A stretch of DNA of 54,839 bases from Ignavibacteriales bacterium (lineage in GTDB: Bacteria; Bacteroidota; Ignavibacteria; Ignavibacteriales; Ignavibacteriaceae). The notes beneath the pieces were generated by a model. The model ran no database searches. It was not told the DNA's origin and saw only the letters and a program-made list of their open reading frames with translations. Below, one piece after another: positions 15,363 to 24,065 of this stretch. How positions within the stretch are numbered: the stretch's first letter is position 1; every line of letters begins with the position of its first letter. The stretch lies in the NCBI GenBank assembly GCA_012517155.1, contig JAAYVN010000004.1, positions 1 to 54,839 on the forward strand. The letters are read 5' to 3'. A program made the position numbers and the translations under genes.

Positions 15363-16055
15363 ATGAGACAAATAGTATTTGATATAGAAACAAGCGGTGT
15401 GGATATAGAGACATTATCAGAGAGTCAACAAGAGTATTTACTCAGGGAGGCGAATAAAGAAAAGGACGAAGGGTTAAGAAAAGAAAAGGCAGAAGAAGCG
15501 GAGAGATGGTTGAGTCTGTATCCTTTCACGGCCAAAGTTGTGGCAATCGGGATGTATGATGTAGCAAAAGAGAAGCCATATGTGTATTATGAAAGTGAAG
15601 AAAAGAAAGAATGGACATCCGAGGGGAAAAATGCAACATATAAGGGGATGAGTGAAGAAGAGATGATAGAGTCATTCTGGAGAGTAATTGCGGCAACAGA
15701 TCAGGTAATTACATTCAACGGACGGAGTTTTGACATACCGTTTTTAATGCTGAGGAGTGCAGTATTAAAGATAAAGCCGACAAAAAATCTATTAGGATAC
15801 CGATATGACACCAAGGTACATATAGATTTGCTAGAACAATTGTCCTTTTATGGAGGATTCAGGAGGTTCAATCTTGATTTTTATTGTCATGCATTCGGGA
15901 TAAAGTCGCCTAAATCAAAGGAAGTATCGGGGATGGAAGTGAGGAATTTATATAATGCCGGAAGGATAGAGGATATTGCAGTATATTGCGGAGAAGATAT
16001 AATTGCGACTTATAAACTATACAAGATATGGAAAGAATATCTGAGTGATTTTTAA
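15363..16055 (+). CDS. DEDDy 3'-5' exonuclease, PolB-exo2 type
   Basis: The 230-residue protein resembles the stand-alone 3'-5' exonuclease family related to the proofreading domain of family B DNA polymerases. It shows ExoI D7-I-E9, ExoII around D124 (TFNGRSFDIPFL) and ExoIII Y208-x3-D212 (AVYCGEDIIATYKLY), the DEDDy arrangement for two-metal catalysis. It is probably cytoplasmic and acts on DNA ends; no partner polymerase is adjacent. It begins on the base after the thioesterase stop and precedes purL by 18 bp. Confidence 0.87.
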   Translation: MRQIVFDIETSGVDIETLSESQQEYLLREANKEKDEGLRKEKAEEAERWLSLYPFTAKVVAIGMYDVAKEKPYVYYESEEKKEWTSEGKNATYKGMSEEEMIESFWRVIAATDQVITFNGRSFDIPFLMLRSAVLKIKPTKNLLGYRYDTKVHIDLLEQLSFYGGFRRFNLDFYCHAFGIKSPKSKEVSGMEVRNLYNAGRIEDIAVYCGEDIIATYKLYKIWKEYLSDF

Positions 16056-16073
16056 TAATTAGACAGAGTTTTT

Positions 16074-18305
16074 ATGAAAGAGCCAAAAGTAACATTAAAT
16101 TTAGCGAAAGAGCATGGATTAACCGAGGAAGAGTATAAACGGATTTACGAAATATTAGGCAGGGAGCCGAATTTTACCGAGTTAGGGATATTCAGTGTAA
16201 TGTGGAGTGAGCATTGCAGTTATAAAAATTCGATTGCACTGATTAAAACCTTACCACGAAGCGGAGGGAGGTTACTGGTTGGTGCGGGGGAAGAGAATGC
16301 CGGGCTAGTAGATATAGGGAACGGGTTAGCGGTTGCTTTCAAGATTGAAAGTCATAATCATCCAAGTGCAATTGAACCGTATCAGGGAGCAGCCACAGGA
16401 GTAGGGGGAATAATGAGGGATATATTTACAATGGGAGCGAGACCAATTGCCGCATTAAATTCGCTAAGATTCGGATTACCGGATGATGCAAGAACGAGAT
16501 TCCTACTTGACGGAGTGGTCAGGGGAATTGGTGACTATGGAAACAGTTTTGGAGTACCAACGGTAGCGGGGGAAGTCTATTTTGACGAATGTTATCAAGG
16601 GAACCCACTAGTTAACGCTATGGGGATAGGGATAGTCAAGACGGATCAGGTAGTCTCTGCTGTAGCGAAAGGGAAAGGGAATAAGGTAATGATAGTGGGG
16701 TCCTCAACCGGCAGGGACGGGATACACGGAGCAACCTTTGCATCAGAGGAAATATCGGAAAAGTCTGAAGCAAAGAGACCATCAGTGCAAGTGGGAGATC
16801 CTTTTACGGAAAAATTATTGCTCGAAGCTACTTTAGAAATTGCAAAAAACGGCTGGGCTGTGGGAGTTCAGGACATGGGAGCGGCGGGTATATCATGCTC
16901 GACATCGGAGATGAGCGCTAAGGGGGAATCAGGAATGGTAATAGACCTTAATAAAGTACCTTTGAGAGAAACCGGCATGTCTGCATATGAAATAATGCTT
17001 TCGGAGAGCCAGGAGAGGATGTTAGTAGTTTCCAAGCCGGGATATGAAGATAAGGTCAAGGAAGTGTTTGACAAGTGGGATCTCAACTGTGAAATAGTTG
17101 GGGAGGTAACAGATGAGAAAGTACTGAAAATATCGTATCAGGGGGAACTTAAGGCAGAAATACCACCCTTTGAATTAGTGCTTGGGGGCGGAGCGCCGGT
17201 ATATCACCGTGAATGGAAGAAACCGGAATACATAGATGAGCTAAGGAAATTTGTACCGAATTCCCTACCATTTCCGATTGACATCAAGGAAACGATTGAG
17301 AGAGTGTTTGCCTCACCTAATATAATCTCCAAGCGATGGGTATATGAGCAGTATGATTCAATGGTAAGGACAAACACAATAGTGGGACCGGGGTGCGATG
17401 CTGCAGTAATATTAATTAAGGGACTGAACAAGGCGTTAGCGGCAAAAACAGACTGCAACGGAAGATATGTATATCTGAATCCAAAAGAAGGGGCAAAAAT
17501 TGCAGTGGCTGAATCGGCGCGGAATATAATCTGCTCAGGGGGGATACCGCTGGCAATAACGAACTGTTTGAATTTCGGAAATCCATACAAACCAGATGTT
17601 TACTGGCAATTCAAGGAAGCCATTGAAGGAATGGGAGAAGCATGCAGAGCGCTGAATACACCGGTAACAGGCGGGAATGTAAGTTTTTATAATGAATCGC
17701 CGAATGCAGCTGTTTATCCGACACCTGTGATAGGAATGGTTGGATTAATTGAAGATCTTGAATCGGTAACTACCTCGTATTTCAAGGACGAGGGGGATGT
17801 GATATATTTACTTGGAGAGGATTTCGAAGAGATCGGGGGGAGTGAATACCTAAAGGTTATATACAATTCAGTAGCAGGAGATTCACCGAGACTGGACTTA
17901 GCCACAGAAAAGAAATTACAGGACGTACTTGCAAATCTTATAGGTATAAGGTTCATAAAATCGGCGCATGATGTTTCGGAGGGGGGTATAATTTGTGCTT
18001 TAGCCGAATGCTGTGTAATAAACAGAGAAAAAGTTATGGGAGCAGAAGTAAATATATCAATAAGGACGAGAGAGGACTTCACATTTTTTTCAGAATCGCA
18101 GTCAAGAGTAATTATTACAACTTCAGAGGAAAACCAGCTGCTACTTGAAGAATCAATTAAATCATATGGAATACCATTCAGCTATTTAGGCAAAGTAACT
18201 AAAGAGAATTTGAAAGTAAATAACAGAATTGAAATGGAAACGGAAAAACTTTCCGATATTTACCATAACACTTTGGGAAAGATTATGGAAAAAAAAGGAG
18301 AGTAA
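16074..18305 (+). CDS. purL: Phosphoribosylformylglycinamidine synthase subunit PurL
   Basis: PurL catalyses the ATP-dependent conversion of FGAR to FGAM in purine synthesis using ammonia delivered by PurQ. At 743 residues it is the small bacterial type, which needs separate PurS and PurQ; neither is in this window. Visible motifs include [12 protein letters not shown] with H47, the ATP/metal-binding [21 protein letters not shown], and the second-half DVSEGG block. The stop is 4 bp from the yihY start. Confidence 0.97.
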   Translation: MKEPKVTLNLAKEHGLTEEEYKRIYEILGREPNFTELGIFSVMWSEHCSYKNSIALIKTLPRSGGRLLVGAGEENAGLVDIGNGLAVAFKIESHNHPSAIEPYQGAATGVGGIMRDIFTMGARPIAALNSLRFGLPDDARTRFLLDGVVRGIGDYGNSFGVPTVAGEVYFDECYQGNPLVNAMGIGIVKTDQVVSAVAKGKGNKVMIVGSSTGRDGIHGATFASEEISEKSEAKRPSVQVGDPFTEKLLLEATLEIAKNGWAVGVQDMGAAGISCSTSEMSAKGESGMVIDLNKVPLRETGMSAYEIMLSESQERMLVVSKPGYEDKVKEVFDKWDLNCEIVGEVTDEKVLKISYQGELKAEIPPFELVLGGGAPVYHREWKKPEYIDELRKFVPNSLPFPIDIKETIERVFASPNIISKRWVYEQYDSMVRTNTIVGPGCDAAVILIKGLNKALAAKTDCNGRYVYLNPKEGAKIAVAESARNIICSGGIPLAITNCLNFGNPYKPDVYWQFKEAIEGMGEACRALNTPVTGGNVSFYNESPNAAVYPTPVIGMVGLIEDLESVTTSYFKDEGDVIYLLGEDFEEIGGSEYLKVIYNSVAGDSPRLDLATEKKLQDVLANLIGIRFIKSAHDVSEGGIICALAECCVINREKVMGAEVNISIRTREDFTFFSESQSRVIITTSEENQLLLEESIKSYGIPFSYLGKVTKENLKVNNRIEMETEKLSDIYHNTLGKIMEKKGE

Positions 18306-18309
18306 CCTT

Positions 18310-19281
18310 ATGAATGAATTAAAAAAGTTCTTAAGGGATACAAAAGAAGTAGTTAAATTATTATTGCACAGAAACAAGAAGCTAATGTATGCATGGGAGT
18401 TCATAAAACATTATTTCGGGGGTATATATGTAAGGATGGATACGGATCATATTTTTCTGTTTGCATCAGGACTGGCATTCAGTTTGATTCTGTGTTTTAT
18501 TCCATTTATACTAATTTTATTCTGGCTGCTAGGAATTTTTCTTGATTCGGCAACAGTAGCCGTGCAAGTAAATAATCTGATTGATACGTTAATTCCATAC
18601 AAACAATATGCGGACTACGCAAAGTCGGTTATTTTTAAGAGAATAAACGAAGTAGTTGAATTCAAGAATATTGCGGGGATTCTGGGTATAGGAGGATTAT
18701 TTTTTGCGGCGAGCAGTTTTTTCAGCAGTTTAAGGACAGTACTTAATAAGATATTCGGAGCTGAGAAAGAAATAAATTTCTTTTTAGGGTTATTAAGAGA
18801 CACACTGATAATTGTACTATCGATATTTCTATTTCCGGTAATGACATTTCTATTCCCATTGATTGATTACTTCCGGTCGATACCTTCACAATACGATTTT
18901 CTATCGATATTTAATCTCGGGATATTTCAGCAGGCTTTTACAATCGGGCTCTCAATATTAGTTTTATTCATAATGTTTTTCTTAATATATAAATTTGTAC
19001 CGACGAAGAAAATAAGAAAGCGATCTGCAGCTATGGGAGCGATTTGGGCAGCATTATTGTGGGAAGCAGCGAAGCAACTTTTTGGTTATTACATCAGGAA
19101 TTTCCCTACATTAGGAATGATATACGGAGCTTATATACTGGTAGTTGTAGTTGCATTCTGGCTTTATTATTCCTCGATTGTATTCATAATCGGGGCTGAG
19201 ATCGGGAAATTATTTAATATCAGGCTTGAGGCGAGCATAGAAAAAAAAGAGCAAATTAAACTTAAAAAAAGGGGGAGTTAA
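18310..19281 (+). CDS. YihY/BrkB-family membrane protein
   Basis: This polytopic inner-membrane protein has about six hydrophobic segments and belongs to the YihY/virulence factor BrkB family, recognised by the ASGLAFSLILCFIPF start of the domain, the AASSFFSSLRTVLNKIFG block and the late PTLGMIYGAYILVVVVAFWLYYSS segment. The biochemical function of the family is unsettled; it is not an RNase. I use ATG 18310 (323 residues), which has AAGGAG at 18296-18301 inside the purL end; an upstream ATG at 18229 overlaps purL. The last codons form the left arm of the terminator hairpin. Confidence 0.87.
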   Translation: MNELKKFLRDTKEVVKLLLHRNKKLMYAWEFIKHYFGGIYVRMDTDHIFLFASGLAFSLILCFIPFILILFWLLGIFLDSATVAVQVNNLIDTLIPYKQYADYAKSVIFKRINEVVEFKNIAGILGIGGLFFAASSFFSSLRTVLNKIFGAEKEINFFLGLLRDTLIIVLSIFLFPVMTFLFPLIDYFRSIPSQYDFLSIFNLGIFQQAFTIGLSILVLFIMFFLIYKFVPTKKIRKRSAAMGAIWAALLWEAAKQLFGYYIRNFPTLGMIYGAYILVVVVAFWLYYSSIVFIIGAEIGKLFNIRLEASIEKKEQIKLKKRGS

Positions 19282-19289
19282 GACTCCCC
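19264..19289 (-). terminator. Terminator between convergent yihY and OMP genes
   Basis: A perfect 7-bp stem GGGGAGT (19272-19278)/ACTCCCC (19283-19289) encloses TAAG, which contains the first two bases of the yihY stop. On the minus strand the stem is followed by seven T residues, making it a strong terminator for the outer-membrane protein gene. On the plus strand the tail is only ATATTTT, so termination of the long block there should be weaker. Confidence 0.8.
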
Positions 19290-19294
19290 ATATT

Positions 19295-20434
19295 TTATAA
19301 GAGATTATATTGAATTCCCACGGTTGTGCGCAAAGAACGGGGAGCAGAACCTTGTTTTGCGAATCCAGAGCTAAAAATAAAATAAACATTATTCTCCAGA
19401 TAATACAAAAACGAAGCATTCAGGTAGTGGTCGAGAATGAACTTGTCGTTTTCAACCACTTTATTAGAAACGAGCTGGTAATTAGCTACAAAATTAATCC
19501 TATTGCTCAGTTCATAAATGAAATCCAGTTTAGTTGAAACGTCAAAGGTCTTGAAAAAACCAGAATCAATTGGAGTGGAAGAAATAAGGGAAGTATTGAT
19601 CTGCATATTCCAATTGATGGGATAAGAATATTCTGCAGTAACAGAAAGATTGGGATTTCCAGCGGGTGATTTGTCACGAGTTGACAGAGGGAAAAGGATA
19701 CCAGCGACAACATCCCAGCCGTAATACCGGTCATTCACGCGTTCATTAATATTAAAAAGGACCTGACGCATACGCAGGATACCGATAGAACCAATTCCAT
19801 CGGAGGAAACCTCGTCAGATTTTTTAATTTCCCTTTCAATATCATCAAACCAAAAAGTTTCATAAGAGGTATTCCCATAAGTATCCTTATACTCCTGTTC
19901 GCGTTCGATGATGTTTGCAACCGAGACCATAACTTCTTTAGATAGATACTCAGAGATTATTTTTTCCCGAATAAGGTGATCTTCAATTCTCACAGCTTTA
20001 GCAAGGGATGTTGCATTAATATATCTGCCGTAACCAAATCCCACAGTAAGACGAGATTCAACCTGCTTATAAAAATTTGCATGTGATAAAGTTAAGCGAC
20101 CAGAAGCAAAGAGATCCCTATCATTCCACACATATTTGCGAAAACTTGAACTGAGGTTAATATTATGGCTATAGTCAGAGAAATTCTTTCCAGCGACCGC
20201 ATCGAGGTTAATAAACCAAGCGGTAGGTAGGGAAGAGAAAAAAGTCTTCATGGTAAGGGAACCATTAGCATTATTTGAAGTGACCTGATCGCCCTGCTGC
20301 GCCCAATTCCAGGTACCATCCGCAATCAGATTCTGAGCGCGGCTTACTGCGACCTGATAATCCTCCACCCTAACATTCTGAGCTATTAAAAGGGATGAAA
20401 GGAAAAAAATAATAAATATTAAAAAACGATACAT
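19295..20434 (-). CDS. Predicted outer-membrane beta-barrel protein
   Basis: The 379-residue protein has a signal peptide (hydrophobic 4-18 ending in AQN) followed by alternating-pattern strands rich in Tyr, Asn and Ser, as in outer-membrane barrels. A predicted helical or soluble insert lies around 150-215 (EDHLIREKIISEYLSKEV). The last residue is leucine rather than the usual phenylalanine. I recognise no named family. It lies directly after dut on the same strand with a 20-bp gap, so they may be co-transcribed, although no functional link is evident. Confidence 0.75.
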   Translation of the reverse strand: MYRFLIFIIFFLSSLLIAQNVRVEDYQVAVSRAQNLIADGTWNWAQQGDQVTSNNANGSLTMKTFFSSLPTAWFINLDAVAGKNFSDYSHNINLSSSFRKYVWNDRDLFASGRLTLSHANFYKQVESRLTVGFGYGRYINATSLAKAVRIEDHLIREKIISEYLSKEVMVSVANIIEREQEYKDTYGNTSYETFWFDDIEREIKKSDEVSSDGIGSIGILRMRQVLFNINERVNDRYYGWDVVAGILFPLSTRDKSPAGNPNLSVTAEYSYPINWNMQINTSLISSTPIDSGFFKTFDVSTKLDFIYELSNRINFVANYQLVSNKVVENDKFILDHYLNASFLYYLENNVYFIFSSGFAKQGSAPRSLRTTVGIQYNLL

Positions 20435-20454
20435 AATCTCCTCACTAGAAAAAT

Positions 20455-20913
20455 TTAGTTAATACCTGAACTTCCAAAACCTCCCGAACTTCTATCGGTA
20501 TCATTAAAAGAATCAGAAGGAAGTATTTGAGCATTATAAACCCTAGAAACAACTAGTTGTGCTATCCTATCTCCCCGATTAATTACGAATTCGGCATTTC
20601 CCAGATTAATAAGGATGATTTTCAGTTCACCCCGATAATCAGAGTCAATAGTACCTGGAGTATTCAGGACAGTTACGCCATGTTTTATTGCAAGACCACT
20701 ACGCGGGCGGACCTGGATTTCATATCCTACGGGGATCTCAAATATTAGATTTGTTGGAATAAGGGCAAATTTACCGATTCCGAGAACAACAGGGTCGATT
20801 ACTGCCGCCCTAATGTCGAGACCTGAACTTCCAGAAGTGGCATATTCAGGCAAAGGGATATCCATAAATTCATCATTTATTCTAACGATTTTTAAAGGTA
20901 TGATTTCATTCAT
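20455..20913 (-). CDS. dut: dUTP diphosphatase
   Basis: dUTPase hydrolyses dUTP to dUMP and PPi, keeping uracil out of DNA and feeding dTMP synthesis. From ATG 20913 the protein is 152 residues, the normal trimeric type, with all five motifs: SGLDIRA (30-36), RPRSGLA (69-75), TPGTIDSDYRGEL with catalytic D90, RGDRIAQLV (113-121) and the C-terminal RSSGGFGSSG (141-150). A longer frame opens at 21021, but the extra 36 residues are unlike the family and an exact -7 box lies inside that stretch, so the short start is preferred. Confidence 0.95.
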   Translation of the reverse strand: MNEIIPLKIVRINDEFMDIPLPEYATSGSSGLDIRAAVIDPVVLGIGKFALIPTNLIFEIPVGYEIQVRPRSGLAIKHGVTVLNTPGTIDSDYRGELKIILINLGNAEFVINRGDRIAQLVVSRVYNAQILPSDSFNDTDRSSGGFGSSGIN

Positions 20914-20942
20914 AAACGAGTTAAAATATATAATTGAATAGG

Positions 20943-20950
20943 CAAAGATA
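20943..20950 (-). promoter_or_regulatory. -7 promoter box TATCTTTG for dut
   Basis: On the minus strand the box TATCTTTG matches TAnnTTTG exactly, about 30 bp upstream of the dut ATG. The -33 region is poor (CTGT at the expected distance). It supports transcription starting within the longer reading frame and hence the 20913 start. Confidence 0.5.
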
Positions 20951-21123
20951 AAGATTTTTGTTGAAAATTGACAGGGAAGTTGAGCAGAAGATGCAAGTAC
21001 TTTTGCTAAAGAGTTCTTCAAATAAAGTTTGGCTTCAAAATCAAGCGAAATACGACGTAAAAATTGATATTTGAGTTTTTTTTTGAAAATGAATTTGTCT
21101 TGAACCGGAATCGGGCAGAAAAA

Positions 21124-21151
21124 GACCGAAAGGGAAGCAGAAGGGAAGGGT
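21124..21151. repeat. 28-bp dispersed repeat, copy 1
   Basis: A purine-rich 28-bp sequence beginning GACCGAAAGGGAAGC and ending GAAGGGAAGGGT is identical, base for base, to 50245-50272. Identity stops abruptly at both ends. Both copies lie in the longest gene-free gaps of the window, on the same strand. Confidence 0.85.
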
Positions 21152-21344
21152 CAGTCAAAAAAGAGGGTTTTTTGCAAAGCAAAAGTACAAAAAAAGTGAA
21201 GAAAAAATGCTTCTGATGGCAAAAGATGATCGCAAAAGCAGAATAAAAAATAAGGGCAAACAGATTAATCAAAAAATCGTGAAATCTTAAGAAGTCATAT
21301 CCGGGAAGGTTCAATTTCAAAGAGCGAAGAAAATGGAAATGGCT

Positions 21345-21376
21345 TTTGGTTAATCATTAAATATTTTATAATTTTG
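21345..21376 (+). promoter_or_regulatory. Bacteroidetes-type promoter for Yip1-like gene
   Basis: TTTG at 21345-21348 and TAATTTTG at 21369-21376 are separated by exactly 20 bp, matching the TTTG-N19/20-TAnnTTTG consensus in full. Transcription should start about 7 bp downstream, some 25 bp before the ATG at 21409. Confidence 0.7.
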
Positions 21377-21408
21377 TACTTGATATTAAAAAAAAGAAAG
21401 ACCATCGT

Positions 21409-22242
21409 ATGGAAACAAAAAGCGAGTTTGATAGCAATAATGAGATAAATGAGCAAACGGGTGAACAATTGCAGGAATTATCTCATAGTGATAAAATCGT
21501 TGGAATATTTACAGAACCTTTAGCAACATTCAAATCGATTTCTTTATTCCCACTAAGAACAATTGACTGGCTATTACCAGTTTTATTGCTGTATATTTTG
21601 GTCAGTTTATCAGCAATTGTTTCGATGACTAATCCATTACTCAAAGCTGAGTCAAAAAAAATGAGATATGAAGCGAGTGAAAAACAGATTGAGAGCATGG
21701 TAAAGAGCGGTGCATTAACCGAAGAGCAGGCAAATGAGCAAATGAAGGTAATAGATAAGAACATGGATCAGATATTTTCTCCAACAGCACAAATTTTCTC
21801 AACAGTTTCGATTCTTGTATTCGGTTTTATATTCTTCTTCATAATCAGTAGTGTTTACTATGTTTTTTCCAAGTTTGTATTAAGAGGGGAAGGATCGTAC
21901 AAATCTGTGTTAGTAGCATCAGGAATGGTTAGTTACATATCGATGGTACAAGTTTTCTTAATTACAGTACTTTCGATGATTACAGACACATGGTACAAGG
22001 ATTTATCAATAGGGACATTTATGGGGACAGGGAAAGAGGATTTAGGGGGGTTATTACTGAGTAAAATAGATCCTATAAGTATCTGGGTTTTTGCAGTGAT
22101 GGGAATAGGATTAGCGAAATTGTTTAAATCTGAAAACACACGTAAATATATAATTTTAGTATTTGCGATATGGTTAGGATGGAGTATAATTTCTTTTCTT
22201 TTGGCAAAGAATGTTCCATTTTTATCCTTTTTAGCATTTTAG
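21409..22242 (+). CDS. Yip1-family membrane protein
   Basis: The 277-residue protein begins with a polar, acidic N-terminus (1-55) and has about five hydrophobic segments (about 58-75, 133-155, 172-195, 220-240, 248-270). A charged segment lies between the first two, rich in Glu, Lys and Gln (80-125). The layout and the EPLATFKSI start fit the bacterial YIP1 family, whose function is unknown. It has its own good promoter. An inverted repeat CCGGTA/TACCGG (22253-22277) follows, but without a T-run. Confidence 0.7.
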   Translation: METKSEFDSNNEINEQTGEQLQELSHSDKIVGIFTEPLATFKSISLFPLRTIDWLLPVLLLYILVSLSAIVSMTNPLLKAESKKMRYEASEKQIESMVKSGALTEEQANEQMKVIDKNMDQIFSPTAQIFSTVSILVFGFIFFFIISSVYYVFSKFVLRGEGSYKSVLVASGMVSYISMVQVFLITVLSMITDTWYKDLSIGTFMGTGKEDLGGLLLSKIDPISIWVFAVMGIGLAKLFKSENTRKYIILVFAIWLGWSIISFLLAKNVPFLSFLAF

Positions 22243-22300
22243 AATAATACAACCGGTAAACAATGAAGAACTACCGGATAAAAAAATAAACGGAGGTATA

Positions 22301-23512
22301 ATGTCACAACAAGTAATAGTGCCGGCAGTAAGAACGAACAACATTACATATGCGGTCAGAGATATAATGTTAATAGCTGCGGAAGCTGCCAAATCAGGGA
22401 AAGAGATGCTTTATTTAAATATAGGGGATCCGAATATATATGATTTCGAACCACCAAAGCATTTAGTAGAGGCGGCATACAAAGCGATGTTGGAAAATAA
22501 GAACGGATACTCACCATCATCGGGTATTAAGCAAGCGATTGATGCCATAGAAAGAGAAGCAAACCGAAAAGGTATAGATAATATTCTGGATGTATTTGTA
22601 ACAACCGGTGCAAGTGAAGCGATTGATATCTGTTTGACGGCTTTAGTTAATGAAGGTGAGAATATACTTATTCCAACACCCGGGTATCCACTATACACTG
22701 CTATTCAGAGCAAGCTAATGATGTATGAGAATCCATATTATCTAGATGAGAATAACGGATGGCAACCCAATATTGAGGATATCAAGAGTAAAATCAACGA
22801 TAAGACAAAAGCGATTGTACTGATTAATCCGAACAATCCGACAGGTTCTTTATACAGCAAAGAAATACTTTTACAGATAATTGATCTTGCCCTTGAGCAT
22901 AATCTGGTAATTTTTGCGGATGAAATTTACGATAAATTGTTATACGATGGAAAGAAGATGTTATCAATTGCATCATTGAATAAAGATGTATCATGCATAA
23001 CATTCGGAGGATTATCCAAGAATTACATGGTTCCCGGATTCAGAATTGGCTGGGGTGTAGTTAGTGGAAGGCGTGAGATTTTAAAGGAGTATCTGGAGGC
23101 AATAAACAGGATATTACGTTCACGACTAAGTGCGAACCATCCAGAGCAATATGGAATAATGCCGAGTCTGGAGGGGGATCAAGCTCACTTAGCGGAAGCA
23201 TTGGAAAAGCTCACAAGGAGAAGAAATCTTACTGTAGAAATGCTTAATGCTATTGAAGGTATCTCGTGTGTAAAACCAGAGGGGGCATTTTATGCATTCC
23301 CACAGCTTCATATGAAACACTCTGATAATCATTTTGTAGCAGAGTTAATCAGAGAAACCGGGGTAGTAGTTGTACCGGGGAGCGGCTTTGGACAAGTACC
23401 CGGGACACAGCACTTCAGAATAGTATTTCTGCCCAATGAGGAAATATTAGAAAAGTCGTACAAAAAGATTGGTGAATTTTTCAAAAAATATCTCGATAAA
23501 CACGGAAATTAA
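22301..23512 (+). CDS. Class I/II aminotransferase, alanine aminotransferase-like
   Basis: This 403-residue fold-type I PLP enzyme has NIGDPNIYDFEPP (40-52), NPNNPTG (176-182), the cofactor-binding DEIY (207-210), the Schiff-base lysine K240 in GGLSKNYMVPGFRIGW and R248. The N-terminal NITYAVRDIMLIA and NIGDP...FEPP features resemble archaeal/bacterial alanine aminotransferases that pair pyruvate and glutamate, but aspartate specificity cannot be excluded. A GGAGG ribosome-binding site precedes the ATG. A strong terminator follows. Confidence 0.88.
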   Translation: MSQQVIVPAVRTNNITYAVRDIMLIAAEAAKSGKEMLYLNIGDPNIYDFEPPKHLVEAAYKAMLENKNGYSPSSGIKQAIDAIEREANRKGIDNILDVFVTTGASEAIDICLTALVNEGENILIPTPGYPLYTAIQSKLMMYENPYYLDENNGWQPNIEDIKSKINDKTKAIVLINPNNPTGSLYSKEILLQIIDLALEHNLVIFADEIYDKLLYDGKKMLSIASLNKDVSCITFGGLSKNYMVPGFRIGWGVVSGRREILKEYLEAINRILRSRLSANHPEQYGIMPSLEGDQAHLAEALEKLTRRRNLTVEMLNAIEGISCVKPEGAFYAFPQLHMKHSDNHFVAELIRETGVVVVPGSGFGQVPGTQHFRIVFLPNEEILEKSYKKIGEFFKKYLDKHGN

Positions 23513-23521
23513 TTTGATGAA

Positions 23522-23562
23522 GTCACCGGATTATCATTAAATAATCCGGTGACATTTTTTTT
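23522..23562 (+). terminator. Intrinsic terminator after aminotransferase
   Basis: A perfect 13-bp stem (23522-23534 with 23541-23553) with a six-base loop is followed by A and eight T residues. It separates the aminotransferase from the NfeD gene. Confidence 0.93.
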
Positions 23563-23595
23563 GTTCCTTAACTATCAATCCAAAGGAGGGATACT

Positions 23596-24048
23596 ATGTT
23601 CTGGGAACTGAGTCCACCGGTTGTTTGGTTCATATTCGGATTAATTGTATTATTGTTAGAAATAATCTTACCCGGATTCATATTAGCGTTTTTTGGAGTA
23701 GGGGCCTGGATAGTAGCAATAGTGCTATTATTTGTTGACATTTCGTTCAGTTTGCAATTAATCATCTTTCTAATCTCCTCCATTCTTTTAATTATCGTAT
23801 TAAGAGATAAATTCAAAACCATATTTATCGGTAAAAAGAAAATTAATGAGAAGGGGAGTGAGAACATGGATGATTTTGACGGTTTGACCGTAGTGGTGAA
23901 AGAGGAAATTAATCCACCATACTCAGGGAAAGTAGAATTATTTGGTACGGACTGGGTGGCGAAATCAGAAGAAAAGATAGAGAAGGGGCAGGTTGCAGAA
24001 ATCATAAAGAAAGAAAGCACTATCTTATTTGTAAAGATGAAATCATAA
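23596..24048 (+). CDS. NfeD-family membrane protein (short form)
   Basis: This 150-residue protein has two to three N-terminal membrane spans (about 8-30, 32-48, 52-70) with the GLIVLLLEIILPGF motif of NfeD proteins, then a small OB-fold-like C-terminal domain (about 92-150, GLTVVVKEEINPPYSGKVELFGTDW). It is the short NfeD1b form lacking the serine-protease domain. It is followed 17 bp later by a stomatin-like gene; NfeD and SPFH proteins form membrane-microdomain partners, so they likely act together. AAAGGAGG is a good ribosome-binding site. Confidence 0.9.
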   Translation: MFWELSPPVVWFIFGLIVLLLEIILPGFILAFFGVGAWIVAIVLLFVDISFSLQLIIFLISSILLIIVLRDKFKTIFIGKKKINEKGSENMDDFDGLTVVVKEEINPPYSGKVELFGTDWVAKSEEKIEKGQVAEIIKKESTILFVKMKS

Positions 24049-24065
24049 AATTATAAGGAGGTTCC

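Larger units (their letters stand above)
20914..21408. other. Long divergent intergenic region, dut / Yip1
   Basis: This 495-bp region has no convincing gene. It contains the dut -7 box, one copy of a 28-bp exact dispersed repeat (21124-21151), another minus-strand TACTTTTG box (21180-21187) that would drive transcription across that repeat toward dut, a small TTTTGC/GCAAAA hairpin (21170-21184), and the Yip1 promoter. A 100-codon minus-strand frame (21018-21320) has low-complexity Phe/Leu-rich content and is probably chance. Confidence 0.65.

Noticed and set aside
21018-21320. 100-codon minus-strand ORF upstream of dut
   Set aside because: Low-complexity Phe/Leu-rich product over poly-A/purine DNA, no ribosome-binding site, crossed by the dispersed repeat and a -7 box.
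22253-22277. Inverted repeat CCGGTA/TACCGG as terminator of the Yip1 gene
   Set aside because: Only 6 bp, followed by A-rich and not T-rich sequence; too weak to call.
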